Shown here in pieces: positions 1 through 8,232 of a stretch of 24,658 nt of DNA; position 1 is the first letter of the stretch, and each line of letters opens with the position of its first letter. Source of the DNA: a virus; the IMG/VR virus record IMGVR_UViG_3300010885_033466, positions 1 to 24,658 of that record. One strand, given 5' to 3'. The position numbers and the translations under genes are program-made. A model generated the notes under the pieces. That model had not been told where the DNA came from. It was given only the letters and a program-made list of their open reading frames with translations, and ran no database searches.

Positions 1-116
1 AAATCCATGTTCTCACCAATGACCAGCACTAGATTTTTGCCAGCAAAATTTACCGCTTGAGTATGATTACCCACGCTCATGAAATTTTTTACTGTGAGAT
101 CTCTAATTGTTAACAT
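1..116 (-). CDS. 46: Recombination endonuclease subunit gp46 (Rad50/SbcC-like), 5' end only
   Basis: Partial gene entering from the left edge; only the first 38 codons are visible. The start is the ATG read from 116 down. The peptide begins MLTIRDLTVKNFMSVGN and reaches LVLVIGENMD, which matches the first beta-strands of T4 gp46 and of SbcC/Rad50 ATPases just before the Walker A loop. The P-loop itself lies outside the window. In T4, gp46 is the ATPase partner of gp47 in the nuclease that resects DNA ends for recombination-dependent replication. The start codon lies inside the end of the gp47 gene, a 14-nt overlap in another frame, which suggests translational coupling. Identity rests on the N-terminal sequence plus the adjacent gp47. 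Confidence 0.88.
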   Translation of the reverse strand, partial: MLTIRDLTVKNFMSVGNHTQAVNFAGKNLVLVIGENMD

Positions 117-1125
117 CTAAATTGTTATAAATTGCCATTAATACTTTTTTATCATAGGTCTGTGAATCCACTGCTTCCAATTGTTTGATCACAATCTGAT
201 CCACACTGTCAAACTTTTCCACTTTAACCATAGGTTGATCTGCTTGATCCAATTGTTCTGGTATCAATTGTAATTCTCTCAACTGATATTTTTCCATAAA
301 TGTTTCTCTGATAAAATTAGCTTCTTCATAAGAAATCTTAATGTCTAATCCCACACGCACATACATTCTTGATGCTAGTATGCTGTCAGCATCAGACAAT
401 AATTGTGATATTTTTACATTTCGGTATTTTGGCATGTTGGGATAGTTGATATATTTGGGTTCGCCACCATATTCCAACACCATCATGCCACGCTCATCAT
501 CGCCAGCATCAGCATAATTGTGTGGAAATGCATTGCCAATGTAATGTATGTTGTTTCTTATCTGTCTCTTATGGAAATGTCCTGTGAACACATACTCTTG
601 ATTCACAAAGTGTTCTGCTTTAATAGTGCCGACATCTGGCATGTCTACCATGGCATTCATTTTAAAATAAGGTAATTCAAAATGTCCAAAAATATATCTC
701 TGTTTTAGATCCTGTATTCTTCTCCACTCATCATGCACAATCCATGGCACTATGGCTACATCGTCGGCCAATAACCAATCATTCACAATCTGTATGTTGG
801 GAATATTTCTACAATATTCCATACTATTAATTTCTCTTTTGTCTCTGTAGAATAGATCGTGATTGCCCATAATTACATAGACTTTTTCAAAAGCTCTTCC
901 TAACCTTTCCATATTGCTCACTGTGTAGTTCATGGTGCTAACATTGGTAGCAGATCTGTGATGATGCCAATCGCCTAAGAATATGCAGGTTTCACAACTG
1001 TGTGCTCGGGCCTGTTCAATGAACCAATAACAAAATGCTTCTCCATCATCGTTATGAACTCGACTGTTGCCTTTTAATCCAAAATGTATATCAGTAAAAC
1101 AAGCAGCTCGTTTAAAAAATGCCAT
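103..1125 (-). CDS. 47: Recombination endonuclease subunit gp47 (Mre11/SbcD-like)
   Basis: 340-residue metallophosphoesterase, almost the length of T4 gp47 (about 339). All Mre11-type metal-binding motifs are visible: TDIHFG with D12 and H14, LGDWHHHR with D52, GNHD at 87-90, GHFE at 147-150 and GHFH at 182-185. The fold should bind two divalent metals. With gp46 it should form the end-processing nuclease for recombination, replication restart and host DNA breakdown. The roughly 100 C-terminal residues are the expected partner-binding region and lack recognisable motifs. Only 9 nt separate it from the gp55 stop upstream, with no good Shine-Dalgarno, so it is probably co-transcribed with gp55. 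It overlaps the gp46 start by 14 nt downstream. All key catalytic residues appear intact. Confidence 0.95.
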   Translation of the reverse strand: MAFFKRAACFTDIHFGLKGNSRVHNDDGEAFCYWFIEQARAHSCETCIFLGDWHHHRSATNVSTMNYTVSNMERLGRAFEKVYVIMGNHDLFYRDKREINSMEYCRNIPNIQIVNDWLLADDVAIVPWIVHDEWRRIQDLKQRYIFGHFELPYFKMNAMVDMPDVGTIKAEHFVNQEYVFTGHFHKRQIRNNIHYIGNAFPHNYADAGDDERGMMVLEYGGEPKYINYPNMPKYRNVKISQLLSDADSILASRMYVRVGLDIKISYEEANFIRETFMEKYQLRELQLIPEQLDQADQPMVKVEKFDSVDQIVIKQLEAVDSQTYDKKVLMAIYNNLDVNN

Positions 1126-1134
1126 AGTTAGATA

Positions 1135-2064
1135 TTATTTTGTTTTGTCTTCATCTGCAAGAGATAATTTGCCAGCTGCTTTCAATTCTTTGTTTAATTC
1201 TTTTAGAGCAGCTTTGCTGTAAACTTTAACTTCTCCATGCAATTCTTTTTGTCTCTTTTTTGCTGCCACAGTCTCACTCTCATTTTTAGCTTGTCGAGTA
1301 TAACTCGGCATCATCTCATTCATTTCTAAAATATCATCACGAATATTTTGATTTTTCTTTTCAATGTTTAGAATTCTTGTGAATGAGTTTGTGATGGCTG
1401 CTGTATAATAAGCAAAAGGATTCTCAGATTTTGATTCGTCAAATTGTAGACCAATTTGACTCAATTGCATCAGTGCCTGTGATCGCATCTCGTCCACATA
1501 AGTGTATCCTCTCCAGTTGCTCCTTTGGCTATATCTTTCTGCTAGTTTTAAAAACATGTTTGCTAGATTAGGAGTGATCTTGCCGTGGTCATTACTGAAA
1601 TGTCCATTGGTCATACCACCAACCCAGTGTGATTTACCCACACACACTGTTTGTCCTTTTTCATTGATTCTGTAGTGTTGAAATGGAGGAAAATTAACTT
1701 TCGTGTGATGATCTGCTCGAGTTTTAGGATTTTTTTTTCTTTCGCTGTCCATGGTAATATGATCAAACATCATTACTCGAAACACTAGATCAGTTTTTTT
1801 AACTTTTCTTGGAGAGACTTCATAATCACTCATCTTAATTCTTTTATTGCCTAATTTTTTAGCTGCCTCCCAAGCCTTGGCTGTTAATCTTTTGGCTTGT
1901 ATCTTTCTTGCTTTGGCAATATTAGCATTGTTGATCTTTTTAATATCATTAACAATCATGTCATAGTCGCTGTCTTCGAGACTAACATATGAGCAATAGG
2001 TATTCTTGCTCTTGTGTATCTCCGCCAGCAAATCGCGATTATTCAGATAATTCACTCTTTTCAT
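1135..2064 (-). CDS. 55: Late-transcription RNA polymerase sigma factor gp55, enlarged form
   Basis: 309 residues, much longer than T4 gp55 (185). The N-terminus (NYLNNRDLLAEIHKSK) matches the T4 opening NYVNNKELL. The core at about residues 161-245 has the family pattern: a helix LANMFLKLAERYSQR, then GYTYVDEMRSQAL, then FDESKSENPFAYYTAAITNSF and RILNIEKKNQ, resembling sigma region 2. Between these lies a roughly 130-residue Lys/Arg-rich segment absent from T4. The tail after about 250 is charged and ends LSLADEDKTK; the hydrophobic clamp-binding motif known at the T4 C-terminus (LDFLYE) is not seen. Function by homology: directs host RNA polymerase to late promoters with a TATAAATA box. A good Shine-Dalgarno (AAGGA) sits 7 nt before the start. 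It is transcribed away from the baseplate operon. Confidence 0.88.
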   Translation of the reverse strand: MKRVNYLNNRDLLAEIHKSKNTYCSYVSLEDSDYDMIVNDIKKINNANIAKARKIQAKRLTAKAWEAAKKLGNKRIKMSDYEVSPRKVKKTDLVFRVMMFDHITMDSERKKNPKTRADHHTKVNFPPFQHYRINEKGQTVCVGKSHWVGGMTNGHFSNDHGKITPNLANMFLKLAERYSQRSNWRGYTYVDEMRSQALMQLSQIGLQFDESKSENPFAYYTAAITNSFTRILNIEKKNQNIRDDILEMNEMMPSYTRQAKNESETVAAKKRQKELHGEVKVYSKAALKELNKELKAAGKLSLADEDKTK

Positions 2065-2071
2065 AAAAAAT

Positions 2072-2076
2072 TCCTT
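2072..2076 (-). promoter_or_regulatory. Shine-Dalgarno site of gp55
   Basis: AAGGA on the minus strand, separated by a 7-nt T-rich spacer from the ATG at 2064. It supports this start and is the clearest ribosome binding site in the window. Confidence 0.7.
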
Positions 2077-2105
2077 ATTTTAGTTGTTTGCTTTGTTGCC
2101 TGGAG

Positions 2106-2134
2106 ATTATAAAGTGCGCCTATTATGATGCCTA
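2106..2134 (-). promoter_or_regulatory. Possible sigma-70-type promoter for gp55-gp47-gp46
   Basis: On the minus strand a perfect -10 hexamer TATAAT (2106-2111) is preceded, after a 17-bp spacer, by TAGGCA (2129-2134), which matches four of six bases of TTGACA. The predicted transcript would start near 2099 and give a leader of about 35 nt before gp55. Early or middle expression from host polymerase would fit genes needed before late transcription. In AT-rich DNA a chance TATAAT is common, so confidence is limited. Confidence 0.4.
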
Positions 2135-2140
2135 TAAATA
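2133..2140 (+). promoter_or_regulatory. T4-type late promoter (TATAAATA box) for the baseplate operon
   Basis: An exact match to the T4 late consensus TATAAATA, read on the plus strand inside the intergenic region between divergent gp55 and gp48. The predicted start is near 2147, giving a leader of about 50 nt before the gp48 ATG at 2200. It is the only exact plus-strand match I noticed, although I did not search exhaustively. It sits directly beside the gene for the sigma factor that would recognise it. It overlaps the proposed -35 of the opposing promoter by two bases. Confidence 0.75.
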
Positions 2141-2199
2141 TTGTTATAGTATACTGAATTTTATATGAAAAAACAACCTATTAATAAACGGATTTAACA

Positions 2200-3081
2200 A
2201 TGGGAATATTAGACACAGCAGGCAAAGTTTTAGGTGTTATCGGAGGGGTTAATAAAGTTATTTCTTCCAATCCCACTTTAAATCGTTTGTTTGGAGCAGG
2301 ATTAACCAAAGGTGCAGAAGTATCAGATCAATTAAACTCTAAAGCCACGTGGACTGTAAGAAATGGACAAACAGATTTTAGAGTTAAAGTTACTTTACCA
2401 TCAGAAAGTGATTTAAATGAAATATTTTTTGGAGGATCGAGACAACAATTTAAAAATAATAGACAAAAATCTCCCAACAATGTACTTTGGCCTCTAGCTG
2501 CCGAGGGTGGAGTTATATTTCCGTTAACTCCGAGTATTATTATTCAACATGCTGCCAGTTACAATGCCATGGCATTGACCCACAGCAATTATCCTTTCTA
2601 TGCATACGGTCATAGTGAGGTACCATCATTCACAGTAACTGGAGAATTTCCTGTACAAAATCAAGAAGATGCTCAATATTGGGTAGCCATGTTACATTTC
2701 TTTAGATCAGTAACCAAAATGTTTTTTGGAGGAGCCAACGATGCTCTAAAAGGTAATCCGCCACCAATCCTACAGTTAAACGGATATGGAAATTATGTAT
2801 TCAATAATGTGCCTGTGGTGGTAACAAACTTTAACGTAGACATGAGAGCCGATGTAGATTATATATGTACTACGCAAAAAACCGATCAAACATCATTGTC
2901 ACAAATGGAACCAATGATCAACGTTATGGATGATAAAAATAGTACATGGGCACCAGCATTGAGCACAGTAACTTTACAATTACAACCGGTGTATTCTAGA
3001 GAGTCTATTAAGAAATTTAATATGAGAGATTTTGTTAATGGTCGTCTTAACGGTGGAAGCAAAGAAGTAGGATTTATCTAA
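2200..3081 (+). CDS. 48: Baseplate tail tube cap / tube initiator, gp48-like
   Basis: 293 residues; T4 gp48 is longer (about 364). The central region has the pattern of gp48 proteins of marine T4-like phages: GVIFPLTPSIIIQHAASYNA, then THSNYPFYAYGHSEV, VTGEFPVQNQEDAQYWVAML, FFRSVTKMFFGG, PPPILQLNGYGNYVFNNVP and VVVTNFNVDM (about residues 104-215). The opening residues (MGILDTAGKVLGVIGG) are hydrophobic and glycine-rich but there is no cleavable signal. The likely role is to cap the hub and nucleate tail-tube polymerisation. It is the first gene of the plus-strand operon, about 60 bp after the late promoter. Its stop codon overlaps the next ATG by one base (TAATG). The related gp54 cap is the alternative, since the two T4 cap proteins are similar in role. 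Confidence 0.8.
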   Translation: MGILDTAGKVLGVIGGVNKVISSNPTLNRLFGAGLTKGAEVSDQLNSKATWTVRNGQTDFRVKVTLPSESDLNEIFFGGSRQQFKNNRQKSPNNVLWPLAAEGGVIFPLTPSIIIQHAASYNAMALTHSNYPFYAYGHSEVPSFTVTGEFPVQNQEDAQYWVAMLHFFRSVTKMFFGGANDALKGNPPPILQLNGYGNYVFNNVPVVVTNFNVDMRADVDYICTTQKTDQTSLSQMEPMINVMDDKNSTWAPALSTVTLQLQPVYSRESIKKFNMRDFVNGRLNGGSKEVGFI

Positions 3082-3380
3082 TGGCCAAATATAGCAATAC
3101 CTCTCCATATTTCACAACTAGCGAAAATAATATCAGTCTAGATTTCTTAAGTCCTAGAACTATAACTGCTGAAAACGACGATATGTCTTACACCATTGAT
3201 AGAACTTACGCTTATAGACCAGATTTATTATCTTATGACTTGTATGGTACGCCACGATTATGGTGGGTATTTGCTCAAAGAAATCCAGATGTAATCGAAG
3301 ACCCAATTTATGATTTCTATCCAGGTAAAGTAATTCAATTACCTAAACTCAGCAATCTTAAAAATGATTTAGGCATATAA
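3081..3380 (+). CDS. 53: Baseplate wedge subunit gp53 (LysM-like)
   Basis: 99 residues. The start overlaps the preceding stop by one base, and AGGA lies 8 nt upstream. The second half holds the gp53 signature: RPDLLSYDLYGTPRLWWVFA, then QRNPDVIEDPIYDFYPGKVI, ending in QLP. This is the LysM-like fold used in small wedge proteins to bridge other wedge subunits. T4 gp53 is about twice as long, so this is a compact form of the kind found in marine T4-like phages. Only 2 nt separate it from the next gene, so it is translated as part of the operon. It has no catalytic residues; the role is structural. Confidence 0.85.
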   Translation: MAKYSNTSPYFTTSENNISLDFLSPRTITAENDDMSYTIDRTYAYRPDLLSYDLYGTPRLWWVFAQRNPDVIEDPIYDFYPGKVIQLPKLSNLKNDLGI

Positions 3381-3382
3381 AA

Positions 3383-5497
3383 ATGGCCAACGATTCAGCT
3401 TATAACGGTAAAATTTTAAAATCTTCGTCTAATAATTATAAACCATTACCCAACGAATTGGACAAATATGTTTCTTATAATGCTATATGGACTCTATCTG
3501 CTCTCTATAAAGAAGAATTAAAAGATCCAAAATTAATAACAAAAGGTAGACCACATGATATTATTGCTAAATCTGGAGGCATAGGCAGAGATGGAAATTT
3601 TTCTGATTTTAATAAATCTGATATAAGTGTAGGCAAGACTTTAAACACAGAGCGTAAATCAGACAAAATTTTAAGAAGAGGACACGATATATTCTTTGAA
3701 AGAGTAGTGATAGATGCCACCAATAGTCCTAATGCACAGAGAAAAATGATGAATTTTAATAAAATAGAAATAGAAATGACAGAACCATTTGGAGTAACTT
3801 TATTTGATAAACTTCGTGCAGCAGCTTTTAATTGTGGTTTTCGCGATCATGCAGATGCTCCTTTTCTATTAACATTAGATTTCAAAGGATATAATGATAA
3901 AGGTGGCCTAGAAACCGGAATAACCACTCGATATCTACCTATAAAAATCACCAATGCAGAAATGAATATAGATCAAGGAGGAACAAGATACAGTTTAACC
4001 GCAGTACCATGGACAGAATTTGCAATGACAGATAGATTTTTATACACTAGAGGAACCAGTGGAGGATTAGTAGCAAAAGTCGTTGGAGAGGCAAAAGCAT
4101 TTTTGAAAACAGAATATGGTGCTACTTTGCAAGATGCTCTAAGTATATTAGCAAAAAATTTAAATCAACAACAAGACATAGAGATTGATAAAAAAATAAG
4201 AGAAAAGAAAGATATTTATATAATTAAATGCGATAAGTTAGGTTCTCTTACAGCTAATTCATCAGCCAATTGGAATCTTAATTCTAAAGACGCTAGGTTT
4301 AGAGTCACTGTTAGACCTAATATGAGCATAGCTAAAATAATAACAGATTTACTAGTATCATCAGATGGTTTTAGAAATATAGAAAAAATAGTAGACAAAT
4401 ACTGGAAAGATTTAGCAGCAACAGAATCATCTAAAGAAAATCAAATGGAATCACAAGGACAAGGAGACACGCCTGATCCCATGGTACCGTGGTTTAAAAT
4501 TAAGACTTCTATATATCCTAATGATGGAGGAGATCCAGATGGCAATAATCAAACTGGAGGATGGGATAGTATTAGAAAAATGGACAGTAAAGTTATAGTA
4601 TTTGAAGTAATACCCTATCAAGTTCATGTGATGAATTTCACAGTGCCTGGTCTTAGTGCCAGTAAATTATGGGGTAAGAGTGTGAAGAAAGCCTACAAAT
4701 ATATCTATACTGGAGAGAACACTCAAATTATGGATTTAAAAATTAATTACAAATATGGATATTTTCAAGCTAGATTATTAGACGGATCAAGAGCTGAAGC
4801 AGCAAGTAAAAAAAATGTTAAAGATTTATCTCTATCAGAAATTGTTTTAAGATATGGTAATAAAAGTATAGATTTTCCCGAAAAGTTATTGCCTTTAAGA
4901 AGCGAACCCACTACAGTAAAATCTGAAGATGCTGCAACCGACGATGGAGCGCCTAGAACCATGGCAGATGATTTTCTTGAGTATCTCACAAATCCTCTAG
5001 CCGACATGGTTAATGTAGAGATGACCATACTGGGAGATCCTGCTTTTATAGGACAAGAATCTTATTTGCCTATAGAAGCAAAAAAAACAGCAACAGCTGG
5101 AGGTACAGGGCAGCAGATAGAACAGGTAGCACAATTTAAAGGCAAACAGTGGGATGACGAATTAAAATGTTTCAATTATGACGAATCAGAAGCATTTATT
5201 ACATTAACTTTTAAATTCCCTACAGATATTAATGAGAAAAAAGGTGTTATGGATTTTCAGAGTTTAGAGGATACACAATTTACTGGATTATATAAAGTAG
5301 TAAGAGTAGAGAGTATGTTTGAAGGTGGTAAATTCTTGCAAACATTACATATGGTAAGATACAATAATCAAGGTCAAGAAATTAGTGTAGTAGATGCTCT
5401 TAAACAGATAGATAATATGAAAGAAGCTGCCAACAGAGGAGTAACGTGGGAATCAGATGCACTGGGAAATATTACAACCGGAGGACCAGCAGCATAA
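3383..5497 (+). CDS. Large baseplate hub protein, gp27-like
   Basis: 704 residues, clearly longer than T4 gp27 (391). Three stretches suggest a hub of the gp27/gpD type. Residues about 125-215 contain FDKLRAAAFNCGFRDHADAP, LTLDFKGYNDKGG and YLPIKITNAEMNIDQGGT. A later stretch reads DMVNVEMTILGDPAFIGQES, the GDP-x(n)-GQ turn common to hub proteins. The C-terminus has FTGLYKVVRVESMFEGGKFL followed by QTLHMVRY, typical of the last hub beta-strands. It lies between gp53 and the gp5-like spike, where marine T4-like phages carry a large hub or structural gene. Acidic, N/Q-rich linkers fill the middle. The specific gp27 equivalence is inferred; other annotations would call such genes gp26-like hub or just virion structural protein. 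Confidence 0.65.
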   Translation: MANDSAYNGKILKSSSNNYKPLPNELDKYVSYNAIWTLSALYKEELKDPKLITKGRPHDIIAKSGGIGRDGNFSDFNKSDISVGKTLNTERKSDKILRRGHDIFFERVVIDATNSPNAQRKMMNFNKIEIEMTEPFGVTLFDKLRAAAFNCGFRDHADAPFLLTLDFKGYNDKGGLETGITTRYLPIKITNAEMNIDQGGTRYSLTAVPWTEFAMTDRFLYTRGTSGGLVAKVVGEAKAFLKTEYGATLQDALSILAKNLNQQQDIEIDKKIREKKDIYIIKCDKLGSLTANSSANWNLNSKDARFRVTVRPNMSIAKIITDLLVSSDGFRNIEKIVDKYWKDLAATESSKENQMESQGQGDTPDPMVPWFKIKTSIYPNDGGDPDGNNQTGGWDSIRKMDSKVIVFEVIPYQVHVMNFTVPGLSASKLWGKSVKKAYKYIYTGENTQIMDLKINYKYGYFQARLLDGSRAEAASKKNVKDLSLSEIVLRYGNKSIDFPEKLLPLRSEPTTVKSEDAATDDGAPRTMADDFLEYLTNPLADMVNVEMTILGDPAFIGQESYLPIEAKKTATAGGTGQQIEQVAQFKGKQWDDELKCFNYDESEAFITLTFKFPTDINEKKGVMDFQSLEDTQFTGLYKVVRVESMFEGGKFLQTLHMVRYNNQGQEISVVDALKQIDNMKEAANRGVTWESDALGNITTGGPAA

Positions 5498-5513
5498 CAA
5501 AGGTTAACAAAAT

Positions 5514-7793
5514 ATGGTATCATACGGAGACACATCAACACCCAATAGACAGAATAGGGAAACATCTTATACAGAGATCAATCCCGGTCCTTATATTGGC
5601 ATAGTTAAAGACAATGTAGACCCTGCTAAAATGGGAGGCCTTAGAGTCTTAATTCCTAGTTTATCAGGCACAGACGAAGGCCCTGCAGGTAGTCTTTATG
5701 AAGTAAAATATCTTACTCCTTTTTATGGAGCAAAAAGTCCCAATGCATTATCAGGAACAAACAACTCTGATATAGGAGATTATACAGCCAGTCAACATTC
5801 TTATGGTATGTGGATGGTACCACCAGATATTGACACAAGAGTATTGGTTATATTTGTAGAAGGCAAAGTATCTCAAGGATTTTGGTTCGGTTGTGTACAA
5901 GAACCATATGTCAATCATATGATACCGGGTTTAGCAGCTTCCAAAGACACTGTGGGAGAAACTTCTTCGGAAGACACCACAGCAGATCTTAAAAAAGATA
6001 TCTACGGAACAGACGTTGTTCCAGCTGGAGAAGTTAATAGAAAAATATTCAGTTATGCAAGCAGTCTAGGAGGCACAGATAGACTTAGAAAACCTATACA
6101 TCCTTTTGCAGAAACATTAAGAAAACAAGGATTAAGCCAAGACACAGTGCGAGGAACTACCACAAGTTCTGCACGTAGAGAGAGTCCTAGCGCTGTATTC
6201 GGTATTAGCACACCAGGCAGAACCGATGCCGGAGCTAAAAAAGCAAAATTAGGACCTACAGATGCAGCATCAGATACAGCCGTGGTTAGAAATGCTGGAC
6301 ACACTTTTGTTATGGACGACGGAGATGTTAATGGTGATAACCAACTCGTAAGATTAAGAACCAGTTCTGGACATCAATTATTAATGCATGACACCAAAGG
6401 TGTGGTATATCTTGCTAATGGATCAGGCAATGTATGGATGGAATTTGCTGCAGATGGCACAGTGGACATATATTCTAAATTAGGATACAATCTAAGATCG
6501 GGAGGAGATATTAATTTCCATTCTGAAGGCGATATTAATATGTACGCTAACAGAAATATTAAAATTAAAGCCAATCAGCATCTAGGAGAAGATCTTTACG
6601 ATAGAACAATTAAAGGTTTTATCAGTATAGATGGATCTGTAATCAATCAAATAGCAAGTAGACACATCAATGTCACAGCAGAACAAGGAAATTATAATCT
6701 TCGCACCGGTATGAGCATATATTCACAAGCAGCCGGAGGACAACAAATACATCAAGCAGCAGGACAAGTGCATCTAGTAGGTAGCCAAGTACATTTTAAT
6801 AGTATACCAGCAGATCCGTATCTTCTTCAACCATTGCAAAGAACAGGATTCAATCAACCACACGGAACAGGCACAGCAGAAATACAAGTACCAGATGTAA
6901 CTCCATCTTTAAAAGGCAGTGTTGGTGTACTACAAGTAGACACACAAATACTAGGCATGAGTGGTATGCGAGTACCTACTCATGAACCATGGACATGGCA
7001 TTCAGATAATTTTGTAAAATTTCCAACAGGTGGTAAAATAGAAGACAGTAATACTCCAGGTACCTTAGGATATGTAGCACAACAAAATAGATTAAATGAA
7101 AATACAGTTATTAAATTAGGACAGTATGAATCTGATTTATCAGATTATATTAAAAAAACAGTACCAAGTACCACAGATATTACCGCGGTACAAAAAGCCA
7201 CAGACGAATTTACAAAAAAATATTCAACTACATATAATCTTCCTACTTCAGGACCTTTTACAATTAATCCATTACAAACAGGAGTCAGCGATGTATCACA
7301 AAGATTGGTTAGAAATATAACTGGACAATCAAATAATACTTCTGATTTATTTAAAAATCAAATATTTGTAAATCAAAGTGGAGTATTGTACACAGTGGGA
7401 GATCTTAATAGATCGATCAGCAGTTTAGGAAATAATTTTACAGGACAACTTACAGCGAATGTTAAAAATTATGCTACTACCACAGTAGGAGGAATAATCA
7501 ACAGACAGATCGCTAATACCACAAGAGATGTTGCAGGTCGAATATTTGGCAATGCAGGAGATGCTGTGTATACAGATTATGGAAGTGGTTTTATAGATGG
7601 TACAGTTCCAGGATTAGGAAATTCATACTTTTCAGACAGTATAAATATTGCTACAGATAGTTATGCAAACGTTATAGGTGGAGAATACACATCATTCACA
7701 GATGTAACCAGCGTACTATCAGGAGGATTTGAAGATCCAGTTGGAATAATGGCAGAGAGTGTGTCAAGTTTCTTTGGAGGAGGATTTTTTTAA
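5514..7793 (+). CDS. 5: Baseplate hub / central spike protein gp5-like, without a visible lysozyme domain
   Basis: 759 residues. Near the N-terminus, PGPYIGIVKDNVDPAKMGGL then RVLIPSL marks the OB-fold of gp5/VgrG spikes (about residues 22-130). Residues about 130-260 form a Ser/Thr/Gly-rich linker with HPFAETLRKQGLSQDTVRG. From about 262 a beta-helix begins (GHTFVMDDGD, VRLRTSSGHQLLMHDTKG) and continues through the short repeats GDINFHSEGDINMYANRNIK, the octad-like spike pattern. At about 486 the signature RVPTHEPWTWH appears, followed by a roughly 260-residue Gly/Asn/Thr-rich tail. T4 gp5 carries a T4-lysozyme domain between OB-fold and helix; I see none here, so cell-wall cutting must come from elsewhere or be dispensable. 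AAAGG lies 10 nt before the ATG. Confidence 0.82.
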   Translation: MVSYGDTSTPNRQNRETSYTEINPGPYIGIVKDNVDPAKMGGLRVLIPSLSGTDEGPAGSLYEVKYLTPFYGAKSPNALSGTNNSDIGDYTASQHSYGMWMVPPDIDTRVLVIFVEGKVSQGFWFGCVQEPYVNHMIPGLAASKDTVGETSSEDTTADLKKDIYGTDVVPAGEVNRKIFSYASSLGGTDRLRKPIHPFAETLRKQGLSQDTVRGTTTSSARRESPSAVFGISTPGRTDAGAKKAKLGPTDAASDTAVVRNAGHTFVMDDGDVNGDNQLVRLRTSSGHQLLMHDTKGVVYLANGSGNVWMEFAADGTVDIYSKLGYNLRSGGDINFHSEGDINMYANRNIKIKANQHLGEDLYDRTIKGFISIDGSVINQIASRHINVTAEQGNYNLRTGMSIYSQAAGGQQIHQAAGQVHLVGSQVHFNSIPADPYLLQPLQRTGFNQPHGTGTAEIQVPDVTPSLKGSVGVLQVDTQILGMSGMRVPTHEPWTWHSDNFVKFPTGGKIEDSNTPGTLGYVAQQNRLNENTVIKLGQYESDLSDYIKKTVPSTTDITAVQKATDEFTKKYSTTYNLPTSGPFTINPLQTGVSDVSQRLVRNITGQSNNTSDLFKNQIFVNQSGVLYTVGDLNRSISSLGNNFTGQLTANVKNYATTTVGGIINRQIANTTRDVAGRIFGNAGDAVYTDYGSGFIDGTVPGLGNSYFSDSINIATDSYANVIGGEYTSFTDVTSVLSGGFEDPVGIMAESVSSFFGGGFF

Positions 7794-7796
7794 ATT

Positions 7797-8204
7797 ATGG
7801 CATACGAAGATAAAAATAGTAATAGCAATTTAAGACAAGTATTCAAAGGGTTTAGCTCACGAGCGGATCAAACCAATTTTAGATTATACGACTTTGAATT
7901 GATCAAACAGGATCTTATCAATAGATTAAGTGTGAGAAAAGGTGAACGAGTAGAAAATCCAGAATTTGGCACTATAATATACGATGCCATATTTGAACCT
8001 CTTACTAATGCTCTAAAACAAGCCATAGCCGATGATATCACACAGAATTTAAATGCAGATCCTAGAATTAGCACATCAGATATAACAGTGAGTGAAACCG
8101 AAGGTGGTATTAGTGTGCAGGCTACTATAACCTATGTGCCCTATAATATTACCGAGAAATTAACATTTTCATTCGACGAAAACTCTCTTTTACGCCTGTC
8201 TTAA
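7797..8204 (+). CDS. 25: Baseplate wedge subunit gp25
   Basis: 135 residues, very close to T4 gp25 (132). The family pattern is clear: LYDFELIKQDLINRLSVRKG ERVENPEFGTIIYDAIFEP (shown as two adjoining pieces), then a helix ALKQAIADDITQNLNADPR, and a final strand ending LTFSFDE. gp25-like proteins are conserved in all contractile injection systems, where they staple the wedge (gp6/gp7) to the inner baseplate and to the first sheath ring. Despite a historical lysozyme label, no glycosidase active site is evident. The gene starts 3 nt after the gp5 stop. A 43-bp gap to gp6 follows. Confidence 0.93.
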   Translation: MAYEDKNSNSNLRQVFKGFSSRADQTNFRLYDFELIKQDLINRLSVRKGERVENPEFGTIIYDAIFEPLTNALKQAIADDITQNLNADPRISTSDITVSETEGGISVQATITYVPYNITEKLTFSFDENSLLRLS

Positions 8205-8224
8205 TCTACGCACTTAATAATATC

Positions 8225-8232
8225 CATAAATA
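8225..8232 (+). promoter_or_regulatory. Possible secondary late promoter before gp6
   Basis: CATAAATA, one base from the T4 late consensus, lies in the 43-bp gap between gp25 and gp6, the largest gap within the operon. The predicted start would leave a leader of only about 9 nt before the gp6 ATG at 8248, which weakens the call. No Shine-Dalgarno is obvious here. Confidence 0.35.

Noticed and set aside
4213-4220. Exact TATAAATA late box on the minus strand
   Set aside because: It lies inside the hub gene in antisense with no minus-strand gene downstream until gp55, so it is probably chance in AT-rich sequence.
5850-6220. Possible lysozyme catalytic pattern (E...D...T) in the gp5 linker
   Set aside because: The stretch ETLRKQGLSQDTVRGTT has E-x9-D-x5-T, one residue off the T4 lysozyme spacing, and the following G-I-G-H strand is missing. 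The segment is a known conserved linker in marine gp5 proteins.
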